The notes under the pieces were generated by a model that had not been told where the DNA came from, did not search any database, and saw nothing but the letters and a program-made list of their open reading frames with translations. Made by a program: the position numbers and the translations under genes. Shown here piece after piece: positions 10,479-22,334 of a stretch of 64,000 nucleotides of DNA. The DNA is from Apostichopus japonicus (Eukaryota; Echinodermata; Holothuroidea; Aspidochirotida; Stichopodidae): positions 10,891,001 through 10,955,000 of the forward strand of contig NC_092570.1 of NCBI RefSeq assembly GCF_037975245.1, in the 5' to 3' direction. Numbering within the stretch: the first letter of the stretch is position 1; every line of letters begins with the position of its first letter.

Positions 10479-10685
10479 AATTTTCTGAATTTTGTCATCT
10501 TGTGGAGATGGTATACGTAGTAAGTGTGCAACTCGTCAATTTGCAGAAAATTGATGCATTGATGAGATCCGTTAACTCGTCAAAACGTCAATTTTCTGAA
10601 TTTTGTTACGTTACCATCTCGTCAACTCGTCAATTTGCAGATAATTGTCGTTTTGTCAAGTTGGTAACTCGTCAATGCAATGTCC
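10479..10685 (-). repeat. Inverted terminal unit of the 105-bp array
   Basis: From about 10479 the unit appears in opposite orientation (CTGAATTTTGTCATCTTG, then GCAACTCGTCAATTTGCAG, then AAAACGTCAATTTTCTGAAT up to 10606), followed by a more degraded partial unit to about 10685. The array therefore ends in a head-to-head palindromic junction near 10480. Confidence 0.88.
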
Positions 10686-12591
10686 CTTCTACGCTTCGCA
10701 CTATTATTATTAGCAGAACCAAAGTTACAAAGAGGGTGGGAAGGGTGAACAAAGTGTCAACCAATGACATTTAAGAAACCACAGTTGATCACAATCACCA
10801 CCAGGTGAAACATGGTACAATGAGGTGAACAGCAACTGATAACCACCAGACAGACAGATCATGTGACACAAGACCACACATGGAGTGGTGAATGAAGTCA
10901 CCAGTCCTCATATAGATTGGGAAAGAAGAATGGTTGAAATTAAATGCCTCAGTTCCAGAGTGACAAATGTTCCAATAACTATGAAGTCAGGTAATCCCTG
11001 GAGCCCAAGTATGTGCAGGTCCTACCTCTGGAGGAGAGAGGTGCACTCATTATAACCCTCTGGGATTCCAGATAACTTTCCAGAAACATGTCCCAATATA
11101 TGTCACAGCTTGATGAAACCTACCTATTGCATCATAAGGCTGAATTATACTTAACCTACCATTCTGAACTTTTAAAGTATGAATAGCAGGGTCACATTCT
11201 TGGCTAGAAATTTTGGAACTAGCCCAACTCAAACATCAATCAAATAATGCAATCTTGTGCAACAAGTGACAGAGGGATGCCATCAGTTCATACATACAGA
11301 TTGGTCTCCAGGACTCTCAAAAATAAGATGATTTTTATTTAGCTTCAAATTTGGATCCACACAAAGGCACTCCTAACAATGTGGTAAATTTATTTGATCC
11401 CTTATCCACAAAAGCAATTATGGTTAAGAAAAGAAAAACCCACAGCTCTCAGATTATGACAGTATTTTGGTTGACTTTACACTGGCAAAAATTAGCTGTA
11501 TGTTTAGGGGTGGTCAGGGAGCCATCAATAGTACATGACTTTAGTATTACTAAAAAAATAAACAATTACCACATCGTTGAGAGTGCCTCTGGATCCACAT
11601 GTTAGGAATGAAGATCAGCCGAGCTATATTTGAGATTATTGTGTGACAAGGTGTACTGACTTTGACCACTGGTGACCTCAAATGACCTTTGACTTCTACA
11701 AAAAATGTGAATTCACATGTAAAGTATGAACTTCAATCTCTTGGAGCTATCATGTTTACTATGTTTTCAGTTTTGACCTCTGTTGACCTATGACTGCCAG
11801 AAAAACTTTCCACTAAGCTGGATCCACAAGCCACTGTGTCACACACACATACAGTATAAGCATACACCCACAAACATGCCATCATCCTTGTTAATTTCCT
11901 TATGACTTCTACAAGGAATCAAAAGCCATAATGGTCTGTAATTCTTTATTGTGAAGAGTTTGAAAAGAGACATAACAAAATCGATATCTTGTGTTTTATA
12001 CAATAAATGAGAAGTAACCTATGATGTGGAACCTCAGTCATAGAATTTGACCAATCGTGAAGAATAAGTACAGTTCTTCTCGCCACTTATGCCATATAGT
12101 GAAACATTCTCAAAAAAGCTTGTGACCTTAGGGTAAACTCGATAAAGACTACACAGTCAGGCCAAGTGACCACCTTCAACTAACACTGTGACAGCAGATG
12201 CGGAGAGTCTCTAGCAGGTTGGAATCTTTGCATTTTCTAGGAAATGAACAGGTCCATGCTTAGATGCTTTCAGAATCAAATAGGGCTATGCAGGTTGACA
12301 GTTGCTACTCTGTTGGAGCAGCTTTGCCCTCGACATCATACTTGCAATTTGGTTGTCTTTGCCTGCTTGTGAGAGGCCCTGAGAATTACATGATCATTAT
12401 GATGACACCAACTTGGCATATCCCAAATTGTCATGCAAAGCAAGAGGAACTCATTTCCCCCAGCCTGTTGATGTATGAGCTACTGTTGTGTTGTTCAAAC
12501 AGGCAGTTGCTGAATGCCTCTTACAGCCAGAAGTGAATTTGTCATAGAGCTGTCATTACTGCCTTCAACTCCAGCTTGTTGATGTGCTCCC
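10686..12591. other. Non-coding stretch, no gene recognised
   Basis: About 1.9 kb with no convincing exon. 11650-11950 carries a family-like repeat with TGACCTCAAATGACCTTTGAC motifs; its right part (11845-11945) resembles 3664-3760. Several short open frames have no recognisable product. Confidence 0.6.
11845..11945. repeat. Dispersed repeat fragment B, copy 2
   Basis: Shares ACACACACA, AAACATGCCATCA and CAAGGAATCAAAAG in the same order with 3664-3760. Confidence 0.5.
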
Positions 12592-13989
12592 ATATGTTAG
12601 ATCTCTCACAGGCAGCTTCAGTTTCCAAAAGGTCCCCAATCCACACAAGGATGCATCTGATGATGATGGAGGCATTTGAATGCCTTGCCAGTGAAGAAGG
12701 CATGTGTCTCTAGGTGCAATCTAACTGATGATCCTTAGCAGGACAAGCACCCCAGGGCCATCCTATAGGAGGTGGACCTGTCTATTAATATTATAGTTTT
12801 ATTTAATTGACCATGTTACTGTCCTACAGAAGTTACTTATTTCTATCCTTTTTGTGGGATTTTGAACATCAGAAGTTGAATTCAGAGTGTAGTGCATTAT
12901 TTCTATGACAAGACTTAGACAGTTCCTACTGAACCTTAATAATGAAATTGAGGCTTTGCAAAATGTTTTATGCATTTGATCCCTTGATTGTTTACATAAC
13001 CTGAAATTTTACTGTAATCGAGCCATATTTATTTTTTTTCTCTTGCCAGATTTTTATATATGTTAGATCTCTCACAGGCAGCTTCAGTTTCCAAAAGGTC
13101 CCCAATCCACACAAGGATGCATCTGATGATGATGGAGGCATTTGAATGCCTTGCCAGTGAAGAAGGCATGTGTCTCTAGGTGCAATCTAACTGATGATCC
13201 TTAGCAGGACAAGCACCCCAGGGCCATCCTATAGGAGGTGGACCTGTCTATTAATATTATAGTTTTATTTAATTGACCATGTTACTGTCCTACAGAAGTT
13301 ACTTATTTCTATCCTTTTTGTGGGATTTTGAACATCAGAAGTTGAATTCAGAGTGTAGTGCATTATTTCTATGACAAGACTTAGACAGTTCCTACTGAAC
13401 CTTAATAATGAAATTGAGGCTTTGCAAAATGTTTTATGCATTTGATCCCTTGATTGTTTACATAACCTGAAATTTTACTGTAATCGAGCCATATTTATTT
13501 TTTTTCTCTTGCCAGATTTTTATATATGTTAGATCTCTCACAGGCAGCTTCAGTTTCCAAAAGGTCCCCAATCCACACAAGGATGCATCTGATGATGATG
13601 GAGGCATTTGAATGCCTTGCCAGTGAAGAAGGCATGTGTCTCTAGGTGCAATCTAACTGATGATCCTTAGCAGGACAAGCACCCCAGGGCCATCCTATAG
13701 GAGGTGGACCTGTCTATTAATATTATAGTTTTATTTAATTGACCATGTTACTGTCCTACAGAAGTTACTTATTTCTATCCTTTTTGTGGGATTTTGAACA
13801 TCAGAAGTTGAATTCAGAGTGTAGTGCATTATTTCTATGACAAGACTTAGACAGTTCCTACTGAACCTTAATAATGAAATTGAGGCTTTGCAAAATGTTT
13901 TATGCATTTGATCCCTTGATTGTTTACATAACCTGAAATTTTACTGTAATCGAGCCATATTTATTTTTTTTCTCTTGCCAGATTTTTAT
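12592..13989 (+). repeat. Three tandem copies of a 466-bp unit, apparently identical
   Basis: ATATGTTAGATCTCTCAC begins at 12592, 13058 and 13524, exactly 466 bp apart, and the units read base-for-base the same by eye. Junctions lie in ATATATG, where the unit's end (CCAGATTTTTAT) meets its start. The unit contains no clear coding sequence. Confidence 0.97.
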
Positions 13990-15660
13990 AGAAAGTTCTG
14001 GAAATGTTATGAGAATCAACTTTTTGATTGTGGTAACACATTCTAGGACATGGAATAAAACTTTACCCTGTACATTTCATCACTCAACAATACCATACCA
14101 AATGTTAATACAATGCAACTTATGGTTGCAGTCTTGCAGATTGTGGAACTATCACAATTTGAAGATTTAACACATCTGACCCTGCAACCTCTTTAATGAT
14201 ATTCATTAAATGAGCACCGAACACAAATAGCTGTTCTTCTACTCACTACAACACATCTACATACCTACTGTAGGAAGTTTGACAAACATCCATCATGTCC
14301 ATATTGAGCTATTTCATCCACATTGACTGCTACAAATTATCATTACACCCCACCTGCACATTAATATGCATGGCAACATATTAAAGGTGTACTGTAAACA
14401 ACATGCCAGCACTCAACAACACATCAAGTTTGATTGCAATCCAACTTGTACAGTAGTTGCTGTGTCATCACAATAGAGTTCTTCTACTTACTATAATGCA
14501 TCTACACAATATGTATGACAGTTATCAATCATTCCCTAATTGAGTGATTGCATACCCAAGGCACACATAGTTATGCACAATCACATCCTTCACAGGCACA
14601 CATACTGTAAAAACACACACACACAAACCTAGAGTAACTGCATGGTTTTCTTTGCTTCCAGCAAGACCTTAGAATTACTATATATCATAACTACTGCACC
14701 CATATCAGCATATACAGCAAAACACTTTGCATACATTGAACCCAAAAGAGAAGGGATAACAATTTTATCATGGCTATTTATGACAAAAATAAATATTACA
14801 CATGTATACAACAAGTGGTAAAGAATTTTTAGCAAAGCATGATTCAAGTCCAAGTCATTGATTTGAATTGATGACAATGGTTGGTTTTATGTCTCCATTT
14901 AAGTCGCTTCGTTGCCCAGCCTAACTTCATTCAAAAGACAACTCCTCTCACACAGCCCATAGCCTTAAACTATACCACAGCTGCAGTTATCAGTCTGTCC
15001 TGGTGCTCGCAGGATATGAAGCTTGTACTGTAGCAAAGAGGTGCAAAAATTTCCAGTTACTTCATTGTAACACCAAAAGAATGTGATAAAAATCCCTTCT
15101 GCCAACTTCTCCAGACTTTAGCACAAATGAGGTTACTACTTTCAATTTACTGGGATTTCCTTGAACTATTTCAAACTGTAAAATTTCTCATATTTCTGGT
15201 ACACGTAATCTAAGTATATCCATGGAAAAAAATTGTAATCACATTTTATGGTGGTGACTCTATGACTGCAGCTGATATAACATGTTTTCATACATTTCCA
15301 AGATAATGTATATATGTCACAATACTAAGAGCACAAATTTATGTTCTTTCAAAGGACAAAGATACTGACAACCTGTTTGATTTTGCTCTGTTTAATGTTG
15401 GCCTTTTCAACTGTGTGAATTGGTGATATGGCTTGATTAGATTCTCACAGAGTGAGTTAATTTAATACCTGTCTTGAGTCAAATTCCTCAAGAAAGAGAA
15501 AATTCTATAACATCTTACAGTATGTATGCATTACAGTTCACTGTAAAATTCCAGAAACGTGTGAATTCATAAAAGCACAGGTCTATTAACACAAAATTTA
15601 TATTCTTTCACTATACATTTTTTCCTTTATCATTGGCGATGTGTAGATTAAACTTGTGTT
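13990..15660. other. Non-coding stretch, no gene recognised
   Basis: About 1.7 kb of AT-rich sequence without convincing exons. 14050-14640 has the look of an old dispersed repeat: ACTACAACACATCTACA recurs as ACTATAATGCATCTACA, about 250 bp apart. Confidence 0.5.
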
Positions 15661-15667
15661 TGAACTT

Positions 15668-15710
15668 GTGGTAAGAAGTGGTAAGAGGTGGTAAGAAGTG
15701 GTAAAAAGTG
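15668..15710 (+). repeat. 10-bp minisatellite GTGGTAAGAA
   Basis: Four consecutive units of GTGGTAAGAA with one or two changes. Confidence 0.9.
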
Positions 15711-15939
15711 TTTTTGCCCCAGACAAATAATGCCAGTCAATCATATTCTTGTCTGTCATTATAATACTGCATAGATATCAAAGTAAACATTTAATATGTT
15801 CAGACACTTGTAGGTAGTGTGTTACCCAGATGTCCAGTCCTTTCTTTTTTTTATCTTATGTGAGCAATTGGGTGGATTATAAAATGTCCTGACTTTTCAG
15901 TATTTCCAACAGTTGTAAGAAAATTATAAAACAGCTACT

Positions 15940-16390
15940 TATGGAACGTTTACAGTTTAAGAACACCATGTCTGACTATGCAGAAATCTGCTCTGGTGTT
16001 CTTCAAGGTTCAATATTGACCACTTCTATTCATATCAATGACATCTGTCATATATCTCTAATATTGCAAAAACTATTTTATTTGCAGATGACACTAGTAT
16101 ATTTTTCAAACCCAATAATTTGAATACTTTACATGACATACCTGTAGTATCCATGGAGTTGAATAAATTTTACGACTGGTTTGCAACTAATAAGCTATCA
16201 CTTAATCTTGATAAAACCAGCTACATTTTATCAATAAAAGTAAATCTTTTTCTTGAAAAAAGATATTTTCATGGATGGTAAGCCAATCAAGCATGTACAT
16301 AGTATTAAGTTTCTCTGAGTATATAGTAAACTTACTTGGTGTGAACATATATCAATATTGCAAACACTGTGGCAAAAATGTTGGTATCAG
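15940..16390 (+). pseudogene. LINE reverse transcriptase relic (5' part)
   Basis: Broken plus-strand reading with recognisable RT blocks in order: CSGVLQGSILT (motif PQGS with a changed proline), then LFADDTSIFF-like FADD box (about 16078-16110), then FYDWFATNKLSLNLDKTSY (about 16170-16220), then a weak AKNVGI-like segment near 16370. Frameshifts and stops separate these blocks, so it is dead. The element belongs to a Jockey/CR1-like non-LTR group. Its C-terminal portion reappears at 18760-19190 after inserted sequence. Confidence 0.8.
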
Positions 16391-16585
16391 TGTTTCCTCT
16401 AAGAAATTTCCCATTGAGTCAAAATGGCCAATATCTGAATATTTGACTCACCCCCTACCCAAGGGGACGGGCCTTAGGGGAGGGTTAAAATTCTGTGAAA
16501 ATTATTTTACTGAACCCAAAACACAATCGGTCAATGTTTTCGTTCGTTTTTTCACGATGCTACATTTTGCCGACAGTATTAGTAC

Positions 16586-16760
16586 CAGGGGCGTAGCCAG
16601 GATTTTCAAAGTTTTAGGCACGACTATCTGAGCGGAGCGCCACCATCAGTTGGCGCAGAGCGTACAAGAAAATTTTTGGTTTTACAAACCCCCCAGATGG
16701 CCGGAAACTGCCCTTCCCGAGTGTTCATTTTGGTTCCCTTGCCTCTTGGTAACTTGAGAC
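16586..16760 (+). mobile_element. hAT-like terminal fragment
   Basis: CAGGGGCGTAGCCAGG is a typical hAT TIR start. The downstream segment is shared with 31321-32166 (see that entry). The partner TIR is not identified, so this is a partial or rearranged copy. Confidence 0.6.
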
Positions 16761-17467
16761 ACCTCATTCAACATCACTTTTAAACCAAAAAAACAAACAA
16801 ATTAAAAAAAGTACTTAATTCAATACTACATAATGTATTTAAAATTAGCAAGGTACATGTAGAGAGTAAGCCAGTAACAACAGGCAGCAAAGTGCTGTAG
16901 CTCTATAAAGTCTGTTAATCAACAATAGGCTTATTTGACTGTGGAATGTTTCTCAACTGAAATATCATATCTGCGTAAACGGGTTCTTAACTAGATGTTA
17001 AAAATCTGACAATCCTAGTCTTCTTCGGCAGGTAGAGTGTTGATTAAAACGGCACGCGATAGAAATGAGCTAAAGCTAAATTTGGCTCAAATATAGTGCA
17101 ACACTTGCAATGCAGGGTAGGAATTTAGATTTGGCTCTGGGGGACTATTTTGGAAAATGAAAAGTTAAAAACGCCCCCCTTAATGTATTTACGAGGGCAT
17201 TTTTAAGGTTTAAGGGGGCGCTTTTCCAAAGTTCAATATGCTCTTTACGGAAAAGGTTGTAAGCATTCATCAGGATCAAGTAAGCACAATTACCCTCTTC
17301 CTAGTTAGCTGCGACCGTATAGCAAATTCATTGAAACTTTAATTGCCAAAATTTGCGATCGTTTAGCAAATAACGTCAATCTACCGAATATATGACGAAA
17401 AACCAATAACCCATCAATTGAAATAGAAAACACAGGTTTACTTCTACTGAAGGTGCCCTTTCCTTTA

Positions 17468-18126
17468 ATCATGTATTTTTTCGTGTGTGGATAAAATCAC
17501 CCACCACCAAATTCGAAACCATTATACAGCTGAAAAGTAATCGAAGTTAAAACCTTCAATCCATCGCCACAGCAACGGTGTACGTAAAATACAACATTCC
17601 CTCTCTAAGACATATGTAGCACATACCTTCCAAACAACTGCCGATTTCCAGCAATATTTTTTTTTTGCAAACCGATGGTTAGGCTACATTTCCCATTGAC
17701 TTAGTGTGGTTGTTAGGCTAACCTGTGGTCGAAGGTTGCAGTATTTCATGGATATTTTAGTTCTAGCTAACTGCGTCACAATTTCAGCGAATAAAGAGAT
17801 GCTTATGCTAGATTTTCTCGTTGACTACGTGTGGGGTTGGCTACCTTGCGCACGACGATAGCAGCAAGGAAAGTATGTAAACAAAGCTACGCAATGTATT
17901 GCTATTATTTTTTTGGCAAACCGATGGTTAGGCTACATTTCCCATTGACTTAGTGTGGTTGTTAGGCTAATATGTTGTCAAAGATTGCAGTTTTTCTTGA
18001 ATATTTTATGTTTTATTTGCGACACAACTTGAGCGAATAAACAGATGGCTAGGTTAGAGTTCCATGTTGACTTAGTTTGAAGTTAGGCTACCATGTGGTC
18101 GGATATTTTTAGGGATTTGAGGTTAT
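17468..18126 (+). repeat. Dispersed repeat family A, copy 2
   Basis: Second copy of the family at 2160-2750, in the same orientation. It holds about four degenerate 118-138 bp subunits (ACCGATGGTTAGGCTACATT, CCCATTGACTTAGTGTGG) at roughly 17668, 17807, 17925 and 18045, one more than copy 1. Confidence 0.75.
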
Positions 18127-18569
18127 TGTCGCTGGTACTGAAATTGCTTAGTGCCAGGGAGGCCGTAATTTGCCAGTGACTGCGCGGAAGTTCCCGGTGA
18201 TTGTGCGCGACCCTCCCGCACTGCTTCAAATTTGATCAAATGTGATGCGAGATTGTGGGAACTGTTTGTGCGATTCGCGCTGCTACTGCAAACCCTAGCT
18301 AAAGCAAAAAGCATGACACAATTAAATTTACACAGACACCTGATATTACGAGGGCGATTTTCTTATATTTCTTTTTAGCCGTCGCAATTGTGCTTTCAGA
18401 GGGCTTTTTTTAGCACTTGCTAGGGCGAATCACCCATCGCCCCTGCTTATTTCTGACCCTGTTGCAATGTAATGTAAGGTAGGCTATGCAGATATTACAT
18501 TTAGTACACTGGTATTGCGAACATCGTAGTGTAGGCAATGCATCAATGCACGTGCACGTAACGTTATAT

Positions 18570-18593
18570 GATTTAGCTCAATCGAGCTAAATC
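18570..18593. repeat. Perfect 10-bp-arm palindrome
   Basis: GATTTAGCTC, four-base loop AATC, then GAGCTAAATC. It is isolated, with no T-run or context suggesting a terminator. Confidence 0.8.
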
Positions 18594-18759
18594 TACGTGA
18601 CTGTATAGAAAAACAGCGCTACGGTAAAGTTAACGATCGCTAATTTAGCATTTCTGACCATAAATTGGAAACAATTTACAGTAATAATTTCTTCACTTCA
18701 AGTTGAAGTTCTGAACACCATGCCTTTTGAAACAATTTTTTTTTCTATTCACACTGTAT

Positions 18760-19190
18760 AAAATTCAGGTGAAAATGAAACCCTCTTTTTTTTGTCTCCC
18801 TCTTGATATCCTACAAAAGAAAGTCATTCGTCATATAACTCATTCTGAATATAGCTCACTTTTCAAATTGCTCAACTTATTAAAATTTAGCGATATTATT
18901 ATGCTGAATGTAGCCACAATCTCTTACAAGGCTTGGAATGGCTAACCTGCAGCCTTTCATGACTTCTTTACTATTAACAGCGCCATGCACAGTCACAGCA
19001 CAGAGGTTCCGGTCAACTTATGTAATACAACATTTGGTACGTTAAGTTTAAAGAATCGTGCAATCAGGACATGGTATTCCTCAACTGCTGCTACAAAATC
19101 TAAACCATCTAAAGTAACATTTAGAAAAACGCTAAAAAGAAGTAATTTCTCAGTATTATTACATCGTTTATATTGTACAGTATGTTATTA
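18760..19190 (+). pseudogene. LINE reverse transcriptase relic (3' part)
   Basis: Carries the C-terminal signature of Jockey/CR1-like ORF2: ILQKKVIRHITHSEYSSLFK, then LLKFSDIIMLNVATISYKAWNG up to a stop at about 18943, then a shifted frame with NLCNTTFGTLSLKNRAIRTWYSS and a Lys-rich FRKTLKR tail. It is followed by an A-rich tail (AAACAAACAAATAAAATG, about 19332-19350), consistent with a LINE 3' end. It probably belongs with 15940-16390, the middle having been lost or displaced by inserted elements. Confidence 0.8.
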
Positions 19191-19448
19191 ATTATTCCTT
19201 ATTAAGACAGGAGTTATATTTTCATTTATATATACTTTTTCCTTGGGAGTCCTTTACTTTGTTAAGCTTGTATTGGCTTTTAGAGGATTCCCCTCCACAT
19301 TTATATATTTATTACTGTATCTGTGGAAAATGAAATATATAAACAAACAAATAAAATGAAAACAATTCATGACTGTGATTTATCGTTTTGGCTACTCCAA
19401 TTTAAGCATATGTAAAGGCAACTTATTCATATAGTAACAGTACTATAC

Positions 19449-19625
19449 CTCAATCATTCTGATTGTATACAATACATAATTCTTGTTAACTTCAAGCTTG
19501 GAAACAACGTGGGTACCATTCAAAATAATTTTCCCACAAGAGCAAGGGGAACTTCTTAACCTAGTCCTCATACAGACCACAACAACTTGTGCTCCGTCCT
19601 CCATAAGATAACATATGGGAAGCAC
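19449..19625 (-). other. Possible isolated exon (weak NTR-like peptide)
   Basis: The minus strand reads MEDGAQVVVVCMRT..., then SSPCSCGKIILNGTHVV and NKNYVLYTIRMIE, ending at a possible donor GAG/GTATAG. The CxCxK...NG..VV...YVL spacing faintly recalls netrin-type (NTR) modules. No clear acceptor and no neighbouring exon of such a protein was found. Low confidence; it may be chance. Confidence 0.2.
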
Positions 19626-20405
19626 AGGTAGACGGTGAAGGATTTAGTGTTACAAAAACTGTATTTAAAGTACTTTTTGAATTTTAATCCTGCAATATGG
19701 TGAAACATTTCTAGCTTAACAAAGCTGAGGCTATTTAGTATCAGTAAAGATAACAATGGACAACTGAAGGTTTTTATTTTACAACACAAGTTTTCAATTT
19801 TGAAATATTTATTAGTATTCCTACACAATTTAAGCGTGTGATGGTTATATAGTATAGAAGTGCTACATTTGGCCCATATCCAAGTTGTTAAGTACTGTAA
19901 GTTACTAACAGATCTTCAACACAGGCAGCACCGACTGCCGGCTATGTAACTTTGTCCTGGATATTATCAGTGCCCAAACAACTCACAATCCTTGCACTGC
20001 TCTTACTAATGGACCCTGAAGCAAGAAAACTATGTAAACCTCGACCACAAAATTTGTGATCATGGAAGACTTTGCAAACAGACAAAATATGCAGTTTCAG
20101 TATCAATGAAACTACTGTACAGTCTGGAACGTAGCCCAGGTCAAAATCGTTTAAATTGTAAGTTAGGCCTAGCCAAACAGTTCTACTCTCTGTGGTTCAA
20201 TGAAATTTTCACAGGGAAATCTCTTTTGCAAAACCTGTCCCCATTTCTTACAATGCTATGGTGTCAGTAGCAGTATAGGTTAGGTACATTAAGGTAACAT
20301 AAGACCACAATAAGAGGAACAGCCAATAACTTTTCTTGTTGTTATCTCAGTGACTCAGGAAGAAATATACTTATCCTTGTAACCACCAAATAAAATAGAG
20401 AATAC
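19626..20405. other. Non-coding stretch, nothing recognised
   Basis: AT-rich sequence between the LINE relic and the solo LTR. No exon, repeat or RNA gene seen. Confidence 0.5.
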
Positions 20406-21387
20406 TGTTACGCCCTGGGTTGTTCGGGATGCGTGTACCCCGTATTTCGAACACGCCCAGGGCTACTAAGAATATGTTTTCCCGTTTTGTTTGAATAATT
20501 TACCCTGCGATTTGTTGTCCCTTCATTCACCATTCAATTTATTTTTGTTTTATTATGCAGGTCTCTTTCGCTCTCCCCGTCGTCTGACATCACCAGCATT
20601 CCAGGCATTCGCTCTTTTATTACACGAGTTGTTCTGTTTAGCGTGTATCTATTTGACTTGCTCTCTTTACCTTGTTTAATTAAGACGTTGTTTTTCTTAT
20701 GTATTTTGTTTTGTGGACACTTAATTTATTTCGTTGAAGTTCGGGCTGAGAACTGGAGACCAGCGGTGAGCAGCACGGCAATTACAGTATAGTATTATTT
20801 TAAAGGCAAGGTTCATTTATTTTAGAGAGCGGGTCCGGGAGTGAGGGCTGACTACGGGGCGCCATTCCTTTTGTATCGTACAACTAATAATTTCCCGTCC
20901 TGGTTGGCTTCTTTGCATGTTATAGACTCCGGAGGTAGGGTCAAATTAGGGCTCTCCCCGGAGGTATTGCAGAAGTTAATCGGGGCGGACCACATTAGGC
21001 AGTATTTGTTTAGTCTGCCGTTGGCGCCATGTGTCGGGTATTCACTCTCGTGATTCTTAAGAGCCGTGCTGCCCACGCCCTGGTATGTAGTGTAATTTGT
21101 TATTTATTTAAACTGAATCTCTGCCCGTTGTTTGCTTTTATATTTGTATACGGCAGAAAGTCACTGCCTTATTTTTGTTAAGTGTATGTTGAAAGTTAAT
21201 TAAGCTATTAAATTGTTGATTTGAGACCCAGTTCTCTTAAAATATATTCTTCTCTCTTTTTTGTGTATTGGTTCAAGCCCTGCTAGCATAAGTCTTCGCC
21301 TCCCCCCTTCCCCTGCCCTGACATCAGGTGGCCTCCAGCTGCCTGATTTCCCACGCTACCGCTCGGCCGGGGTACAGGGGTGTTGCA
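20406..21387 (+). mobile_element. Solo LTR, Gypsy-like, 982 bp
   Basis: Starts TGTTACGCCCTGG and ends GGGGTGTTGCA, with imperfect inverted termini (reverse complement of the end is TGCAACACCCC). It is flanked by the 4-bp duplication ATAC (20402-20405 and 21388-21391). Length, TG...CA ends and TSD size fit a Gypsy/Ty3 LTR. The stretch near 20412-20462 is itself an inverted repeat (GCCCTGGGTTGTTCGG against CGAACACGCCCAGGGC). No internal gag-pol sequence or second LTR lies nearby, so it is a solo LTR left by recombination. Orientation is inferred weakly. Confidence 0.75.
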
Positions 21388-21772
21388 ATACCTCAGTTGG
21401 GCCTACAAAATTTTCTGAAATTTTGATGAAACTTCGTCCAGAGGATATTAAAACCACAGCTTCCTTAAACTTAAAGTTGGACTTGTCAAGAAATGAATTG
21501 TAAATGCTGCTGACTTGTAAGTTGTAGTCAAATACCTAAAACAACCAAATATTGATGTCAATATGTAAACCATGCAAATGACACACCACCTACTGTTTAT
21601 ATATAAGGAAAGTGGAAAATAAACTTGAAACTTCACATGATTGAAATGATAAATGTACAAAGTTAGGCTATAAGGTTTAACGTTACACTAGTAGGCTACA
21701 GGTTAACTTAACCGTTGCATGTCGTACACAAGAAGGCCAAGTCTATCAAGTAGCATCAGTATAGTAAAGGCT
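21388..21772. other. Short non-coding stretch
   Basis: No recognisable feature beyond the right LTR target duplication. Confidence 0.5.
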
Positions 21773-22334
21773 TCATAATTGACGCAACTTCGTAATTGAC
21801 GCACCTTCAAATATTACTAGCAACGAAACATCAGGCAACTTAAACTTTTTGCAGCGAAGCAGAGTTACAGTATTCATGAGTATGAATCCATTTCAGTTAT
21901 GTGCTGATCAATTTGTGTTTTTTTTTTAAGTAATTTAACACCCTACTCCCAGTTTTGCAAATATTTTTGGGGTTTGGAAATCTAACACCGTAACAAAACC
22001 CAATCTTACCTCAGCATAATACCACTACTCTCTGGGGCCTGACCTGTTTGAGCTTTGAGGCTCAGAGTATAGCAAACAGCATTCAGAGTCAATCGATGCA
22101 TACTTACACAAAAGTTACAGTTAGCTTATCAAGGAATGTGTCAATTTAGGGGAATGAAAGAACTTGACACGGCAGACAATTGTACATTGCATATGCAGAG
22201 TTGCAAATATTTTGAGATCATTTACATTTCTGAGGAGCCACACAGATGGAAAAAAAATCATGTAGTTGAGTGGTTTGGACATCGTTGATCAAATGCGTCA
22301 ATTGCGTAAATGCGATCAAGTGCGTCAATTATGA
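21773..22334. mobile_element. Candidate TIR element, 562 bp
   Basis: Perfect 14-bp terminal inverted repeats: TCATAATTGACGCA at 21773-21786 and TGCGTCAATTATGA at 22321-22334. A second nearby AATTGACGCA occurs at each end. There is no coding sequence and no clear target duplication, so the superfamily is unknown. Confidence 0.55.
22055..22185 (+). repeat. Direct duplicate, copy 1
   Basis: GAGGCTCAGAGTATAGCAAA to GAACTTGACACGGCAGAC is repeated in the same orientation at 22873-23003 with about 80 to 85% identity by eye. This copy lies inside the candidate TIR element. Confidence 0.8.

Larger units (their letters stand above)
16391..18720. other. Composite of transposon fragments splitting the LINE relic
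   Basis: Begins close to CAGTGTTTCCTC, a hAT-like terminus, and contains a second one at 16586 (CAGGGGCGTAGCCAGG). 16622-16760 matches 31370-31470 inside the hAT element at 31321-32166 (GCGCCACCAT, AGTTGGCGC, AGATGGCCGGAAAC). About 16865-16930 matches in inverse orientation 26350-26410 (GTTGATTAACAGACTTTATA, then GCCTGTTGTT). 17468-18126 is dispersed repeat A. A right-hand terminus CGCCCCTG lies at about 18438-18445. No matching 8-bp duplication was found for these ends. Confidence 0.65.

Noticed and set aside
12264-12536. 90-codon plus-strand ORF
   Set aside because: No recognisable family, no splice or start context, and neighbouring sequence is repeat-like.
16586-18445. A single hAT element from CAGGGGCG (16586) to CGCCCCTG (18445)
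   Set aside because: Termini match only over about 8 bp and the flanking 8-mers (ATTAGTAC and CTTATTTC) do not agree.
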